This document shows positions 7,176 to 15,565 of a stretch of DNA of 35,242 nucleotides, piece by piece. The notes under the pieces are model-generated. The model was not told where the DNA came from. It did not search any database and saw only the letters and a list, made by a program, of their open reading frames with translations. The stretch comes from Burkholderiales bacterium. Lineage in GTDB: Bacteria > Pseudomonadota > Gammaproteobacteria > Burkholderiales > SG8-41. A program made the position numbers and the translations under genes. Every line of letters begins with the position of its first letter. The first letter of the stretch is position 1. Location of the stretch: assembly GCA_019746155.1 (NCBI GenBank), contig JAIESJ010000049.1, positions 1 through 35,242 on the forward strand, in the 5' to 3' direction.

Positions 7176-8474
7176 ATGCCTCGGCAGCTAGGTATGCTCA
7201 TTCCCGCCGACCACGCGCAACGCCTCGTCCTCAACGATGAAGTCCACGCCCGGCCCTACGCCCAGGTCGAGGCGCCCGAGCGCGTCGCGTTTCTGGCACT
7301 GCTCTCCGGCGACAGTGGCAGTGGCGCAGCCCCCCACGCCCTTGCCCGCCTGTTCGAGCGCATGGGCCGGCCGGTGCCGCGGCTCGACGTCCCTCACGTC
7401 AGCGCCGACCTCGGCGCGTTCCGCCTGATATGGGAGCGCCATACCGAGTTCGCGAGCTACACCTTCTTTTGCCGCGGCGATGCCGGCGCGCCCTTCGCGT
7501 CGAGCGCGCTCGACGCGGTGCCCGCCGATTGGCTGGAGGCGCTCCCCGGTGAGACCATCGTCGCGACCCAGGTCGCGGTCGCGAAAGCGCCCGGGCCGAT
7601 TCCGGCGGCGCGGGAAATCGCACAAAGCTTCGCGGACAACCCCATCGTCGGTGCCGCGGTCGCTTCAGGCGCGGCCTGCGTGTTCACCGATTTCCGCATT
7701 CATCCCGACCGCATGAGCCGCTTCCTGCTGCTCGACCGCGGGCTCGGCCGCTACCAGGCCGGGCGCATCGTGCAGCGGCTGCTCGAGATCGAGACCTACC
7801 GCATGATGGCATTGCTCGCCTTCCCGGTGGCGCGCCGCGTCGGAAGCGAGATCAGCGCCGCCGAGCGCACGCTCTCCGCGCTCACGGAACGCATGGCAGG
7901 CGCCGGCACCGAGGACGAGCCGCAACTGCTCAACGAACTGACGCGGCTCGCCGCGTCGGTGGAGAGATCGGTGTCGGCAAGCAAATACCGCTTCGGCGCC
8001 GCGCGCGCCTACCACGAACTTACCCGTGACCGCATCCGCGGCCTGCGCGAGGAGCGCATCCCCGGCCTCCAGACCATCGGCGAGTTCATGGAACGGCGGC
8101 TCGCGCCGGCGATGAACACCTGCGAGTCGATGGCCAAGCGCCAGGACGAGCTTTCCGCGCGCATCGCGCGCTCGAGCGACCTGCTGCGCACGCGCGTGGA
8201 CGTCGAACGCGAGCAGCAGAACCTGCAGATGCTGGCGCAGATGAATCGCCGCGCCAAACTGCAGCTCCGGCTGCAGGAAACGGTCGAGGGCCTGTCGGTC
8301 GCGGCGATCACCTATTACGCCGTGGGCCTGATCGGCTACCTTGCCAAGGCGGCGAAAAGTTTCGGCATCCACTTCGAGCCTGATCTCGTGACGGGAATTT
8401 CCATCCCGATCGTGGCGGTGCTGGTGATGCTCGGCGTGCGCCACATCCGCAAGACCGTGATGCGGGCGTCATGA
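7176..8474 (+). CDS. DUF3422 membrane-anchored protein
   Basis: A 432-residue member of the DUF3422 family, recognised by LVLNDEVHARPYAQVEAPERV at the N-terminus (short core LNDEVHARP) and its characteristic length. The middle (about 210-370) is strongly helical and charged, probably coiled coil. Two hydrophobic segments close to the C-terminus (about 372-390 and 402-420) suggest membrane anchoring with the bulk in the cytoplasm. The function is unknown. An alternative start is ATG 7194; neither has a good ribosome-binding site. The stop codon overlaps the ATG of the permease (ATGA at 8471-8474), implying translational coupling and a functional link with the ABC importer. A TTG mini-ORF of 16 codons with a good GGGAGAGG site (7141-7191) overlaps its start region. 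Confidence 0.9.
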   Translation: MPRQLGMLIPADHAQRLVLNDEVHARPYAQVEAPERVAFLALLSGDSGSGAAPHALARLFERMGRPVPRLDVPHVSADLGAFRLIWERHTEFASYTFFCRGDAGAPFASSALDAVPADWLEALPGETIVATQVAVAKAPGPIPAAREIAQSFADNPIVGAAVASGAACVFTDFRIHPDRMSRFLLLDRGLGRYQAGRIVQRLLEIETYRMMALLAFPVARRVGSEISAAERTLSALTERMAGAGTEDEPQLLNELTRLAASVERSVSASKYRFGAARAYHELTRDRIRGLREERIPGLQTIGEFMERRLAPAMNTCESMAKRQDELSARIARSSDLLRTRVDVEREQQNLQMLAQMNRRAKLQLRLQETVEGLSVAAITYYAVGLIGYLAKAAKSFGIHFEPDLVTGISIPIVAVLVMLGVRHIRKTVMRAS

Positions 8475-10183
8475 TGACGACCGCACGTTCCGGGTTCACT
8501 TTGGTGCAAGCCGCGCTGGCTCTTCTGATCGCGGCCTTTCTGCTCGCTTTCCTGGTCGTGCCGGTGATCATGGTGATCTACGTCGCTTTCGCCAATCCCG
8601 ACGGCGAATTGACGTTGTCGCATTTTGCCTCGTTTTTTCAGATCTCGCTGATGCGGGAATCGTTCTGGAACAGCCTGATCGTGGCGACCCTGTCGGTGGT
8701 ATTCGCTTCGCTGATCGCGCTGCCGCTCGCCTATTTCACGGCGCGCTTCGAATTCCGCGGCGCGCTGCTGATCCAGACGCTGGGCATACTGCCGCTGATC
8801 ATGCCGCCGTTCGTCGGCGCGGTCGCGATGCAGCTCATTTTCGGGCGCAGCGGCTCGCTCAACCTGCTGCTGGGGGACTGGTTCGACATCAACCTGCCGA
8901 TCATGCAAGGCTTGAACGGCGTGATCTTCGTCGAAGCGCTGCACTACTTCCCGTTCATCCTCATGAACCTCACGGTCGCGCTCAACAATATCGACAGCTC
9001 GATGGAGGAGTCGGCGCAGAATCTCGGCGCCAGCGGCATGCGGCTGTTCCGTCGCATCGTATTCCCGCTGGCGATGCCGGGCTATGTCGCCGGCGCGGCG
9101 CTGGTGTTCATCAAGGTCTTCGACGATCTCGGCACGCCGCTCGTGCTCAACGTCACCAACATGCTGGCGCCGCAGGCGTATTTGCGCATCACCTCGGTCG
9201 GCATCGAAGACCCGATCGGCTACGTGATCAGCGTACTGATGATCGGGTTTTCGCTGCTCGCGCTGTGGGCATCCGCGCTGGTGCTGAAAGGCCGCGACTA
9301 CGCGACCCTGCAGCGCGGCTATTCCGGTCTCGCCAGGCGCCGGCTCAAGCCCTGGCAGTCGGTGATCGCCTATGGCTGGATCATCCTGGTGCTGCTGCTC
9401 GTGCTCTCGCCGCACCTCGGCATCCTGCTGTTGTCTTTCGGCAAGGTATGGAGCTTCAGCGTGCTTCCCGACAGCTTCACCCTGGAACACTACATGACCG
9501 TGGCACAGGACTCCCCGCGCATGGTCTGGAACACCATGCTCTACTGCGGGCTGGCCGCAACGCTCGATGTCATTCTTGGCACTGCGATTGCCTACCTGAT
9601 CCTGCGCACGCGGCTGCCGCTGCGGCAGTCACTGGATTTCATGGCCAGCGCCGCGCTCGCAATTCCCGGTGTCGTGCTCGCCATCGGCTATCTGCGCACC
9701 TTCAAGGGGGTGCAGCTGCCCTTCATGGACGAGATGCTGACTTCGTCATGGATACTCATCATGCTCGCCTACACGGTGCGGCGCCTGCCGTACGCGCTCC
9801 GCTCCTGTGTCGCCGCGCTGCAGCAGATGCATGTCTCTCTGGAAGAGGCGGCTGAAAATCTCGGCGCCAGCAAGCGTCGCACCATTTATCGCATCGTCGT
9901 ACCGTTGATGGCGGGCGGCATCCTCGCCGGCTTCGTCACCAGCTTCATGACCGCTGCGGTCGAGCTGTCGGCGACCATCATGCTGACCACATCGCAGACC
10001 GACGCACCGATGTCATACGGAATTTATCTTTACATGCAAAGCGCCGCGGGACGCGGTCCGGGCGCGGCGCTGGGCGTGCTCGCTGTCGTCATCGTCGCGC
10101 TCGGCACCTATTTCTCCCATCGCCTGATCCGCAGCCGCGCCGCGGGCCAGCAAGCCCGGCCGCTGCAGAAAATCGAGGTATAG
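8471..10183 (+). CDS. Fused two-domain ABC permease (FbpB/iron(III)-type)
   Basis: A 570-residue inner-membrane permease in which two BinDPT domains are fused, typical of ferric-iron and some 2-aminoethylphosphonate importers. About twelve membrane segments are visible. Each half has an EAA loop that contacts the ATPase: EESAQNLGASGMRLFRRIVF near residue 178 and EEAAENLGASKRRTIYRIVV near 458. Its start overlaps the DUF3422 stop by four bases and its stop is two bases before the ATPase ATG, so the three form a tightly coupled operon with the upstream binding protein. Confidence 0.95.
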   Translation: MMTTARSGFTLVQAALALLIAAFLLAFLVVPVIMVIYVAFANPDGELTLSHFASFFQISLMRESFWNSLIVATLSVVFASLIALPLAYFTARFEFRGALLIQTLGILPLIMPPFVGAVAMQLIFGRSGSLNLLLGDWFDINLPIMQGLNGVIFVEALHYFPFILMNLTVALNNIDSSMEESAQNLGASGMRLFRRIVFPLAMPGYVAGAALVFIKVFDDLGTPLVLNVTNMLAPQAYLRITSVGIEDPIGYVISVLMIGFSLLALWASALVLKGRDYATLQRGYSGLARRRLKPWQSVIAYGWIILVLLLVLSPHLGILLLSFGKVWSFSVLPDSFTLEHYMTVAQDSPRMVWNTMLYCGLAATLDVILGTAIAYLILRTRLPLRQSLDFMASAALAIPGVVLAIGYLRTFKGVQLPFMDEMLTSSWILIMLAYTVRRLPYALRSCVAALQQMHVSLEEAAENLGASKRRTIYRIVVPLMAGGILAGFVTSFMTAAVELSATIMLTTSQTDAPMSYGIYLYMQSAAGRGPGAALGVLAVVIVALGTYFSHRLIRSRAAGQQARPLQKIEV

Positions 10184-10185
10184 CC

Positions 10186-11271
10186 ATGGACGCCATGCAA
10201 AAGGTGAAGGTCGAAATCAGGAACGTGTCGCTCGCCTACGGCGCCACGCCCGTGCTGCGCGACATCAGCGTATCCATAGCGCCCGGCGAATTCTTCGCGC
10301 TGCTCGGCCCCTCGGGCTCCGGGAAATCGACGCTGTTGCGGCTGATCGCCGGATTCAACCAGGCGCAGTCAGGAACCATCATCATCGGCGGCGAAGACAT
10401 CACGCGCGTGCCGCCGTGGCAGCGCAATATCGGCATGGTGTTCCAGAACTATGCGCTGTGGCCGCACATGACGGTGAACGGCAACGTTGCCTTCGGATTG
10501 GTGGAGCGCAGGCTGCCGCGCGAAGTCATCCGCGAAAAAGTCGCCGCCGCGCTGGAACTGGTGGGGCTCAGGGATTACGGCGAACGCCGTCCCGGCCAGC
10601 TCTCCGGCGGCCAGCAGCAGCGGGTGGCGCTGGCGCGCACCATCGCCATCGAGCCCAAGGTGCTGCTGCTCGACGAGCCGCTGTCCAACCTCGACGCCAA
10701 GCTGCGTGTTCACATGCGCACCGAGCTGCTGGCGCTGCAAAGAAAGCTCGGCATCACCACGATATTCGTGACCCACGACCAGGAAGAGGCGCTGTCGATC
10801 TCCGACCGCGTCGCGGTGCTCGACGGCGGCGTGATCCAGCAGATCGGCACACCGATGGAACTCTACGACCACCCGGCGAACCGCTTTATCGCTAATTTCG
10901 TCGGCACCATCAACCTGCTGAAGGGCAAAGTCGGGCCGGCGGGCACGGGCGTGGCGTTCGATTCGCATGCGCTGGGCCGCATCACGCTGCCGCAAACGAA
11001 AGCGGCTGCCGGCGACGCCGAGATCGCGATCCGGCCGCATGCGCTGACGCTGCTGGCGTCCGGCGACAATACTGATGCAGGCCAGGTCTGGGTGGAAGGG
11101 ACCGTCGCCGAACGCGAATTTCTGGGTGAATTCGTGCGCTACACGGTGAGGGTCGGCGACACCGACCTCATCGCCGACCAGCCTCATTACAGTGGCCACC
11201 CGATCCACGTGCCCGGCAACCGCGTCAAAGTCGGCATCAATCCGGCGCAAGTCAGGCTGCTCACGGCGTAG
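10186..11271 (+). CDS. ABC importer ATPase (FbpC/PotA-like)
   Basis: A 361-residue ATP-binding subunit. Walker [10 protein letters not shown] is at 41-49, the Q-loop at [12 protein letters not shown], the signature LSGGQQQR at 139-146, Walker B LLLDE at 160-164 with D-loop SNLD, and the H-loop VTHDQEE near 198. Residues from about 240 onward form the TOBE domain usual in iron, polyamine and sugar importers. It energises the fused permease encoded immediately upstream and is the last gene of the operon. Confidence 0.95.
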   Translation: MDAMQKVKVEIRNVSLAYGATPVLRDISVSIAPGEFFALLGPSGSGKSTLLRLIAGFNQAQSGTIIIGGEDITRVPPWQRNIGMVFQNYALWPHMTVNGNVAFGLVERRLPREVIREKVAAALELVGLRDYGERRPGQLSGGQQQRVALARTIAIEPKVLLLDEPLSNLDAKLRVHMRTELLALQRKLGITTIFVTHDQEEALSISDRVAVLDGGVIQQIGTPMELYDHPANRFIANFVGTINLLKGKVGPAGTGVAFDSHALGRITLPQTKAAAGDAEIAIRPHALTLLASGDNTDAGQVWVEGTVAEREFLGEFVRYTVRVGDTDLIADQPHYSGHPIHVPGNRVKVGINPAQVRLLTA

Positions 11272-11324
11272 TCACACCGTGTCAGTCGACCCCCGCGCCT
11301 GTCCAGCCACACGAAGGGTCATCA

Positions 11325-11347
11325 CACACGGGTGTTGACCCCGTGTG
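11325..11347. terminator. Inverted repeat after the ABC operon, weak terminator candidate
   Basis: CACACGGG (11325-11332) pairs with CCCGTGTG (11340-11347) across a 7-nt loop, about 55 bp after the ATPase stop. No T-tract follows, so factor-independent termination is uncertain. Confidence 0.35.
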
Positions 11348-11383
11348 CATGGCCCCTGTGCGCGTGACATGGCCGGATCGAAC

Positions 11384-11437
11384 ATGAAAATCAATCCGCA
11401 GGACCTCCAAAAAATCGCCGATCTTACGCTGGCGCAC
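11384..11437 (+). pseudogene. Possible 5' remnant of a SAM-dependent methyltransferase gene
   Basis: An ATG at 11384 opens MKINPQDLQKIADLTLAHP, which resembles from memory the first residues of a family of cytosolic class I methyltransferases (pattern DL-x-x-IADLTL-x-HY). The resemblance stops after about 18 codons. No methyltransferase core follows, and the convergent permease gene begins at 11473. The match is short, so this is a low-confidence call. If correct, the gene was truncated by a rearrangement whose breakpoint is near 11435. Confidence 0.25.
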
Positions 11438-11472
11438 CCGGCCGGCTCGTCAGAAATATTACTTATAAATCA

Positions 11473-12828
11473 TCATGTTATGCGTTTTCTGGCGAGCAGC
11501 GCCAGCGGCACGCCGAGCAGTAGCACGCCGATCCCGAGCTGCGCGCCGACGCTGCCCGGGTCTTTCGACATCGCATAGTTTGCGCTGGACCAGAGCATGA
11601 ACGCGCACATCGCGATGAACAGCATCGGCGTGAGCGGATACAGCGGCACGCGGAACGGGTTCCCGGAGAGCGGCTGCTGGCGCCGCAGCACGAACAGCGA
11701 CACGCCGGTCAGCATGAAGAACAGCCAGAAGGCCGGTGCGGTGTAGGCGACCATGGTCTCGAAGCCGTCCGGCGTGAACGAAGCGAGCAGCACCAGCATC
11801 AACGCCACCGCGCCCTGCAGCAGCAGCGCGTTGACCGGCGCGTTAGATTGCTCCTTCCATATGCCGAGCGCGCGGAACACCGGGAAATCGCGCCCCACCG
11901 CGTAATTGGTGCGGGCGCCGGTGAACACCGTGGCGTTGAGCGTGGACAGCGCGGCGGCAATCACGATCAGGCTCAGCACGATCGCTCCGGCATCGCCGAG
12001 CGTGGCTTTCATCAGATCGGCGGCGACGGCTTTCGACGCTTTCATGCCGTCGAGGCCCAGGACATTGAGATAGGCCAGGTTGAGCAGCACGTAGAGCACC
12101 GTGACGATGAGAATGCCCAGCACCAGGGCGCGCACGATATTGCGCCGCGCATCGCGGATTTCCGACGTGAGATAGGCCGCCTCGTTCCATCCGCCGTAAG
12201 TCAGCAGAATGAAGATCAGCGCGAGCTGCGAAAACATCGGCCCGGACGACGGCGCCGGCGCCGGCGCCGCCGGCGCGGCGCTGCCGCTCAAGCCCGCGAC
12301 GATCACGGATATCACCGCACAGGCCAGCGCGGTGGTCAGGATGGTCTGCAGCAGTTTGCTCTCGCGCGTGCCGGCGATATTGAGCACGGTGATGCCGGCG
12401 ACAGCCAGCATCGCGTAAATCACCGGACTCCTGGGTCCCAGGGCGACAAGCTGGGTCGCATAGTCGCCGAACACGAAAGCGATCGCGGCAATCGCGCCGG
12501 TTTGCACCACGCTCATGCGCGCCCAGGCAAACAGAAACGCAACCCCGCCACCGAAAGCGCGATTCAGAAAATAGTATTCACCGCCGGTATTCGGAAAAGC
12601 ACTGCCGAGTTCTGCGTAACACAGCGCGCCGACCAGCGAAATGACGCCGCCCGCGACCCACAGCGCGATGAACACCTGCTCGCTCGAGACGCTGCCGGCG
12701 ACGATCGAGGGCGCCTTGAAAATGCCAGCGCCGATCACGATGCCGACGATCATCGCCACCGCATCGAGCATGGTCAGCGTCGGCCGCGGTTGCACCGCGG
12801 CCGCGGCACGAGGTTCGCCGCTCACCAC
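11473..12828 (-). CDS. APC-family amino-acid permease
   Basis: A 451-residue membrane transporter with about twelve hydrophobic segments. The first helix carries the APC-superfamily signature GIVIGAGIFKAPS, followed by the conserved helix-3 region YAELGSAFPNTGGEYYFLNRA. It probably exchanges or imports amino acids across the inner membrane; the substrate is unknown. An Ala/Pro-rich loop near residue 185 corresponds to a GC-rich codon run at 12249-12282. Translation starts at GTG 12828, overlapping the stop of the exported methyltransferase-fold gene upstream by seven bases, so the two are translationally coupled. Confidence 0.92.
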   Translation of the reverse strand: MVSGEPRAAAAVQPRPTLTMLDAVAMIVGIVIGAGIFKAPSIVAGSVSSEQVFIALWVAGGVISLVGALCYAELGSAFPNTGGEYYFLNRAFGGGVAFLFAWARMSVVQTGAIAAIAFVFGDYATQLVALGPRSPVIYAMLAVAGITVLNIAGTRESKLLQTILTTALACAVISVIVAGLSGSAAPAAPAPAPSSGPMFSQLALIFILLTYGGWNEAAYLTSEIRDARRNIVRALVLGILIVTVLYVLLNLAYLNVLGLDGMKASKAVAADLMKATLGDAGAIVLSLIVIAAALSTLNATVFTGARTNYAVGRDFPVFRALGIWKEQSNAPVNALLLQGAVALMLVLLASFTPDGFETMVAYTAPAFWLFFMLTGVSLFVLRRQQPLSGNPFRVPLYPLTPMLFIAMCAFMLWSSANYAMSKDPGSVGAQLGIGVLLLGVPLALLARKRIT

Positions 12829-13730
12829 GGCACGCTTCCATCCGTCTCCAGCGCGCTCATGCGCAGTTCACCGCGCGCCTTCAGTTGCGCCTTCCACGGC
12901 AGCGGTTTCTGCCCGCCTATCGTCACCGTGCCCTCGATGACATCATCCCTGACGCGCCCCTGGAAGCGGTGTTTAGCGAGCCCTGCGCCCTGCGGCAGCT
13001 CCGCCTCAAAGCTCACCTGATCGCCGCGCACCTGGAACAGGGGCAGGCGCGCCGGCTTGCCGTCGACCCGCGCGTCCCCGCCCACTTTCTGGAAGCTCTG
13101 ATCGAATTCAAACTCGTAGATCACGCCGCGCCCGCCAGTGTAAATCAGCGATTCCCATTTGCCGGCGATTTTTGCCGGCACGATATAGAAAAAGATGTAG
13201 CTCTTGCCGGGGTCGCCGACCTGTTTTTCCGGCACATCGAGCGTCTTCTGCTCGTCCGGATGCCATTCCCCCATGTCGTAATCGTGGGTCACCACGCGCG
13301 TGCCCGGCTTAAGTGCCAGCAGCTTGGGCCGCAGCTTCTCGTTCATCTCGGGCAGCAGGTAACTCGTAATCACGGTCGCGTGCGAAAGATCGGCCTCGAA
13401 CAGATTTTGCTCGACGAACTGCGCCCGTTCGGCGACCCCCTCCCGGCGCGCGCTTTCACGCGCTTTCTTCAGAAGGTAGGCGTCCAGGTCAACGCCGAAG
13501 CCGCGCGCGCCGAATTTTTTGGCCGCAGTGATCACGATGCGGCCGTCGCCGGAACCCAGATCGATGATGAAATCGGAGGGACCGACTTTCGCCATCTCCA
13601 GCATCTCCTCGACCACGACCTGCGGCGTCGGCACATAGACGACGTCGCCCTTGCCGTCCTGGGCCGTCGCGGACAATGCGGTCAGCGACAGCAGCAGCGT
13701 GCAAAACCGCCAACGTTTGATGAAACTCAT
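12822..13730 (-). CDS. Exported methyltransferase-fold protein, copy A
   Basis: A 302-residue protein, with the start at ATG 13730 behind GAAGGAGCGGTG; longer in-frame starts lack a ribosome-binding site. The N-terminus MSFIKRWRFCTLLLSLTALS followed by ATA-QD is a Sec signal peptide without a twin-arginine motif. The mature protein begins with YVPTPQVVVEEML and a class I methyltransferase domain: motif I DLGSGDG at 57-63 and the acidic GVDLD after beta-2. YLLPEM and the family-specific HDYDMGEW follow. The last 100-110 residues form a beta-rich domain of unknown role. The gene overlaps the amino-acid permease start by seven bases and follows copy B by 90 bp. SAM binding is predicted by fold; how a periplasmic protein would obtain SAM is unclear. 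Confidence 0.85.
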   Translation of the reverse strand: MSFIKRWRFCTLLLSLTALSATAQDGKGDVVYVPTPQVVVEEMLEMAKVGPSDFIIDLGSGDGRIVITAAKKFGARGFGVDLDAYLLKKARESARREGVAERAQFVEQNLFEADLSHATVITSYLLPEMNEKLRPKLLALKPGTRVVTHDYDMGEWHPDEQKTLDVPEKQVGDPGKSYIFFYIVPAKIAGKWESLIYTGGRGVIYEFEFDQSFQKVGGDARVDGKPARLPLFQVRGDQVSFEAELPQGAGLAKHRFQGRVRDDVIEGTVTIGGQKPLPWKAQLKARGELRMSALETDGSVPW

Positions 13731-13820
13731 CACCGCTCCTTCGTTTTCAGAAATATTACATGGCCCGTTGGCGGAGGAAAAACGCCGCCGCACCGATGAA
13801 CCCGGGTCGCCTCATCGCCG

Positions 13821-14774
13821 CTAGTTCGGCATCTGCGGCAGTTGCGGCGGCTTGAGCGAGGCGTGCGCCGGCTCCCAGAGCTCGGTACGCGTTGCGTTCC
13901 ATGCGAGCTGCCGCCCTGCCTGGTCGCGCATGATTTGCGCCTGCCCCTCGATCGCGTTATTGACGATGCGGCCGGAGAACTGGTAGCGCAGGGACGCGCC
14001 ATTGTCATTCACGACGACCGAGAAACCGATTTGAGTGCCGGCAAGCTTCGCATCCTCTATCGCGACTTTGCGGCCATCGACCTCCACCGTGCCTTCGATG
14101 TTCTGGAAATTCTGGTGGAGCGCCAGCTCGAAATTCAGCGGCTTGCCTTCCACCGGGAGCTGCCAGCGCCACTTTCCGGAGACCGTCGCCGGCATGATCC
14201 AGTAAAACACCTTGCTCCTGTGGTCGCGCCCCACCGGTTTATCGGGAGCATCGAGGATGAGCGACAGGTCCGGCGTCCATTCCCCCATGTCGTAATCATG
14301 GGAGACGATGCGCGTGCCGGGCTTGAGCATGGCGAGCAGTCTGGGGCGCACCATCAGATTGACTTCCGGCAGCAGGTAAATGGTGAGCACGGTGGCCCGG
14401 CTCACATCGGTTTCATAGAGGTCGCGCGCATAGAACTTGGCGCGGTCGGCCACACCGGCCCTGGCTGCGAGCCTGTTGCCCATCGCCACCAGCCGCTTGT
14501 CGAGATCGACGCCGAAGCCGCGCGCGCCGTATTTTTTCGCCGCGGTGATGACCATGCGCCCGTCGCCCGAGCCGAGATCGATCACATAGTCCTTCGGCCC
14601 GACCTGGGCGACTTCCAGCATCTTGTCGACGACGTTCTGCGGCGTCGGCACATAGGGCGTATCGCCGTAATCCTGGGTGAAAGCCGGCGCCGAAACGAAG
14701 CCGGTAACCAAAAACACGCCGCAAAACTTCGCGGCGATATGACTTGTCTTGCGTGCTGCCGTGCCAAATATCAT
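13821..14774 (-). CDS. Exported methyltransferase-fold protein, copy B
   Basis: A 317-residue paralogue of copy A, with the start placed at ATG 14774 (AAAGG upstream). The N-terminus to about residue 34 is a signal peptide (hydrophobic core FCGVFLVTGFVSAPAF). It has YVPTPQNVVDKML, motif I DLGSGDG (about 67-73), GVDLD, YLLPEV and HDYDMGEW, and a C-terminal beta-rich region ending in a Pro-rich tail. The reading frame remains open upstream into a truncated copy (14775-15119), so a 5' fusion cannot be excluded, but the signal peptide argues for an internal start. It is probably co-transcribed with copy A and the permease. Confidence 0.85.
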   Translation of the reverse strand: MIFGTAARKTSHIAAKFCGVFLVTGFVSAPAFTQDYGDTPYVPTPQNVVDKMLEVAQVGPKDYVIDLGSGDGRMVITAAKKYGARGFGVDLDKRLVAMGNRLAARAGVADRAKFYARDLYETDVSRATVLTIYLLPEVNLMVRPRLLAMLKPGTRIVSHDYDMGEWTPDLSLILDAPDKPVGRDHRSKVFYWIMPATVSGKWRWQLPVEGKPLNFELALHQNFQNIEGTVEVDGRKVAIEDAKLAGTQIGFSVVVNDNGASLRYQFSGRIVNNAIEGQAQIMRDQAGRQLAWNATRTELWEPAHASLKPPQLPQMPN

Positions 14775-15119
14775 TGCTAAAGCCTTTCGGTTCTGAACTT
14801 GATTCCATCCGCCGGCAATGCGCTTCGCGTTCCAGTCGAGCCTGCCCCGGATGCGCTTGCCGGAAAGCGCGGCACTGCCGGCAATGGCGTCGCCTTCGAT
14901 CCTGCCGTCGAGCTCGTACCTGGCCGGATCGCCATTCACTTCGGCGGTGAAGTTGAAACTGATCTGGTCGCCGCGCAGCCTGGGATTCTGCAAGCTCACG
15001 CTGCGGATGCCGGGCTTGAGCTCGAGCAGCCTGGAGCGCAGCTCCAGGTTGACGCGCGGCAGCAGATACATGGTGATCACAGTCGCCTGGGAAAAATCGG
15101 TGTCGAACAGATCGCACTT
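14775..15119 (-). pseudogene. Internally deleted fourth copy of the exported methyltransferase family
   Basis: In the same frame as copy B, minus-strand codons from about 15113 read DLFDTDFSQATVITMYLLP, matching the late methyltransferase core of copies A and B, then reach LKPGIR. The sequence then jumps to SLQNPRLRGDQISFNF and continues through the C-terminal beta domain to LDWNAKRI. About 90 codons around the HDYDMGEW motif are missing, as are the signal peptide and motif I. The original stop codon is lost, so the frame runs into copy B. This is a decayed tandem duplicate. Confidence 0.75.
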
Positions 15120-15565
15120 CCCGAACCCCGCGATATGAAGTTCGCAGCACGGCCAACCCTCCTTCGTCTGACAGGACCCAGCAACAATGCGGAAGCGCTA
15201 CGCTGATTTTACGGCCTGCACGGCAACCTCGCCCGCTTTGTCCAAAAGCACGACTCGCCCCGGTCGTTCAACTCTGGTAGATTGCGCGTTTACCAGAGGC
15301 GGAAATTATACCCGATAGCCTCGCAGCCTGTCGGACTTCGATCCGTTTGAGGCATTGCGCAGCGACACCGGACGGGTTCCTGATGAAAGCCGCGGCGACA
15401 GGCTGCCAATCAAAGGCTCAATCGAACCGCAGCCGGGAAAAGGCATAGGGTATCGCGGTCAACAGGAATGAACTTCGTCATGGATGCACTACCTCGGAAC
15501 CTGTTCTTCGTGCCTTTCATATCAGGAGCCTGCCGGGATGAGAGCCCGACAGACTCCTAGTTCTT
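15120..15565. other. Divergent intergenic region with an 11-bp inverted repeat and a short leader ORF
   Basis: No gene of normal size is supported here. GCAGCCTGTCG (15323-15333) recurs inverted as CGACAGGCTGC (15396-15406), 62 bp apart. A short ORF begins at ATG 15468 (MNFVMDALPRNLFFVPF...) and stops at 15558-15560, five bases before the next gene, so it could be a leader peptide for the membrane spermidine-synthase-like gene. A CGGG/CCCG-containing imperfect hairpin spans 15524-15558. No clear promoter was identified. Confidence 0.35.

Noticed and set aside
12249-12282. Short tandem GGCGCC-type repeat
   Set aside because: It is the coding sequence of an Ala/Pro-rich loop in the permease; no spacer pattern, so not a CRISPR or microsatellite of note.
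11848-13020. 390-codon open frame opposite the amino-acid permease
   Set aside because: Composition is dominated by Arg, His and Gln repeats, an antisense artefact of the permease and methyltransferase-fold genes.
13821-15080. A single 419-residue two-part methyltransferase protein
   Set aside because: The N-terminal 102 codons are a deleted relic without motif I or signal peptide, and copy B has its own signal peptide and ribosome-binding site at 14774.
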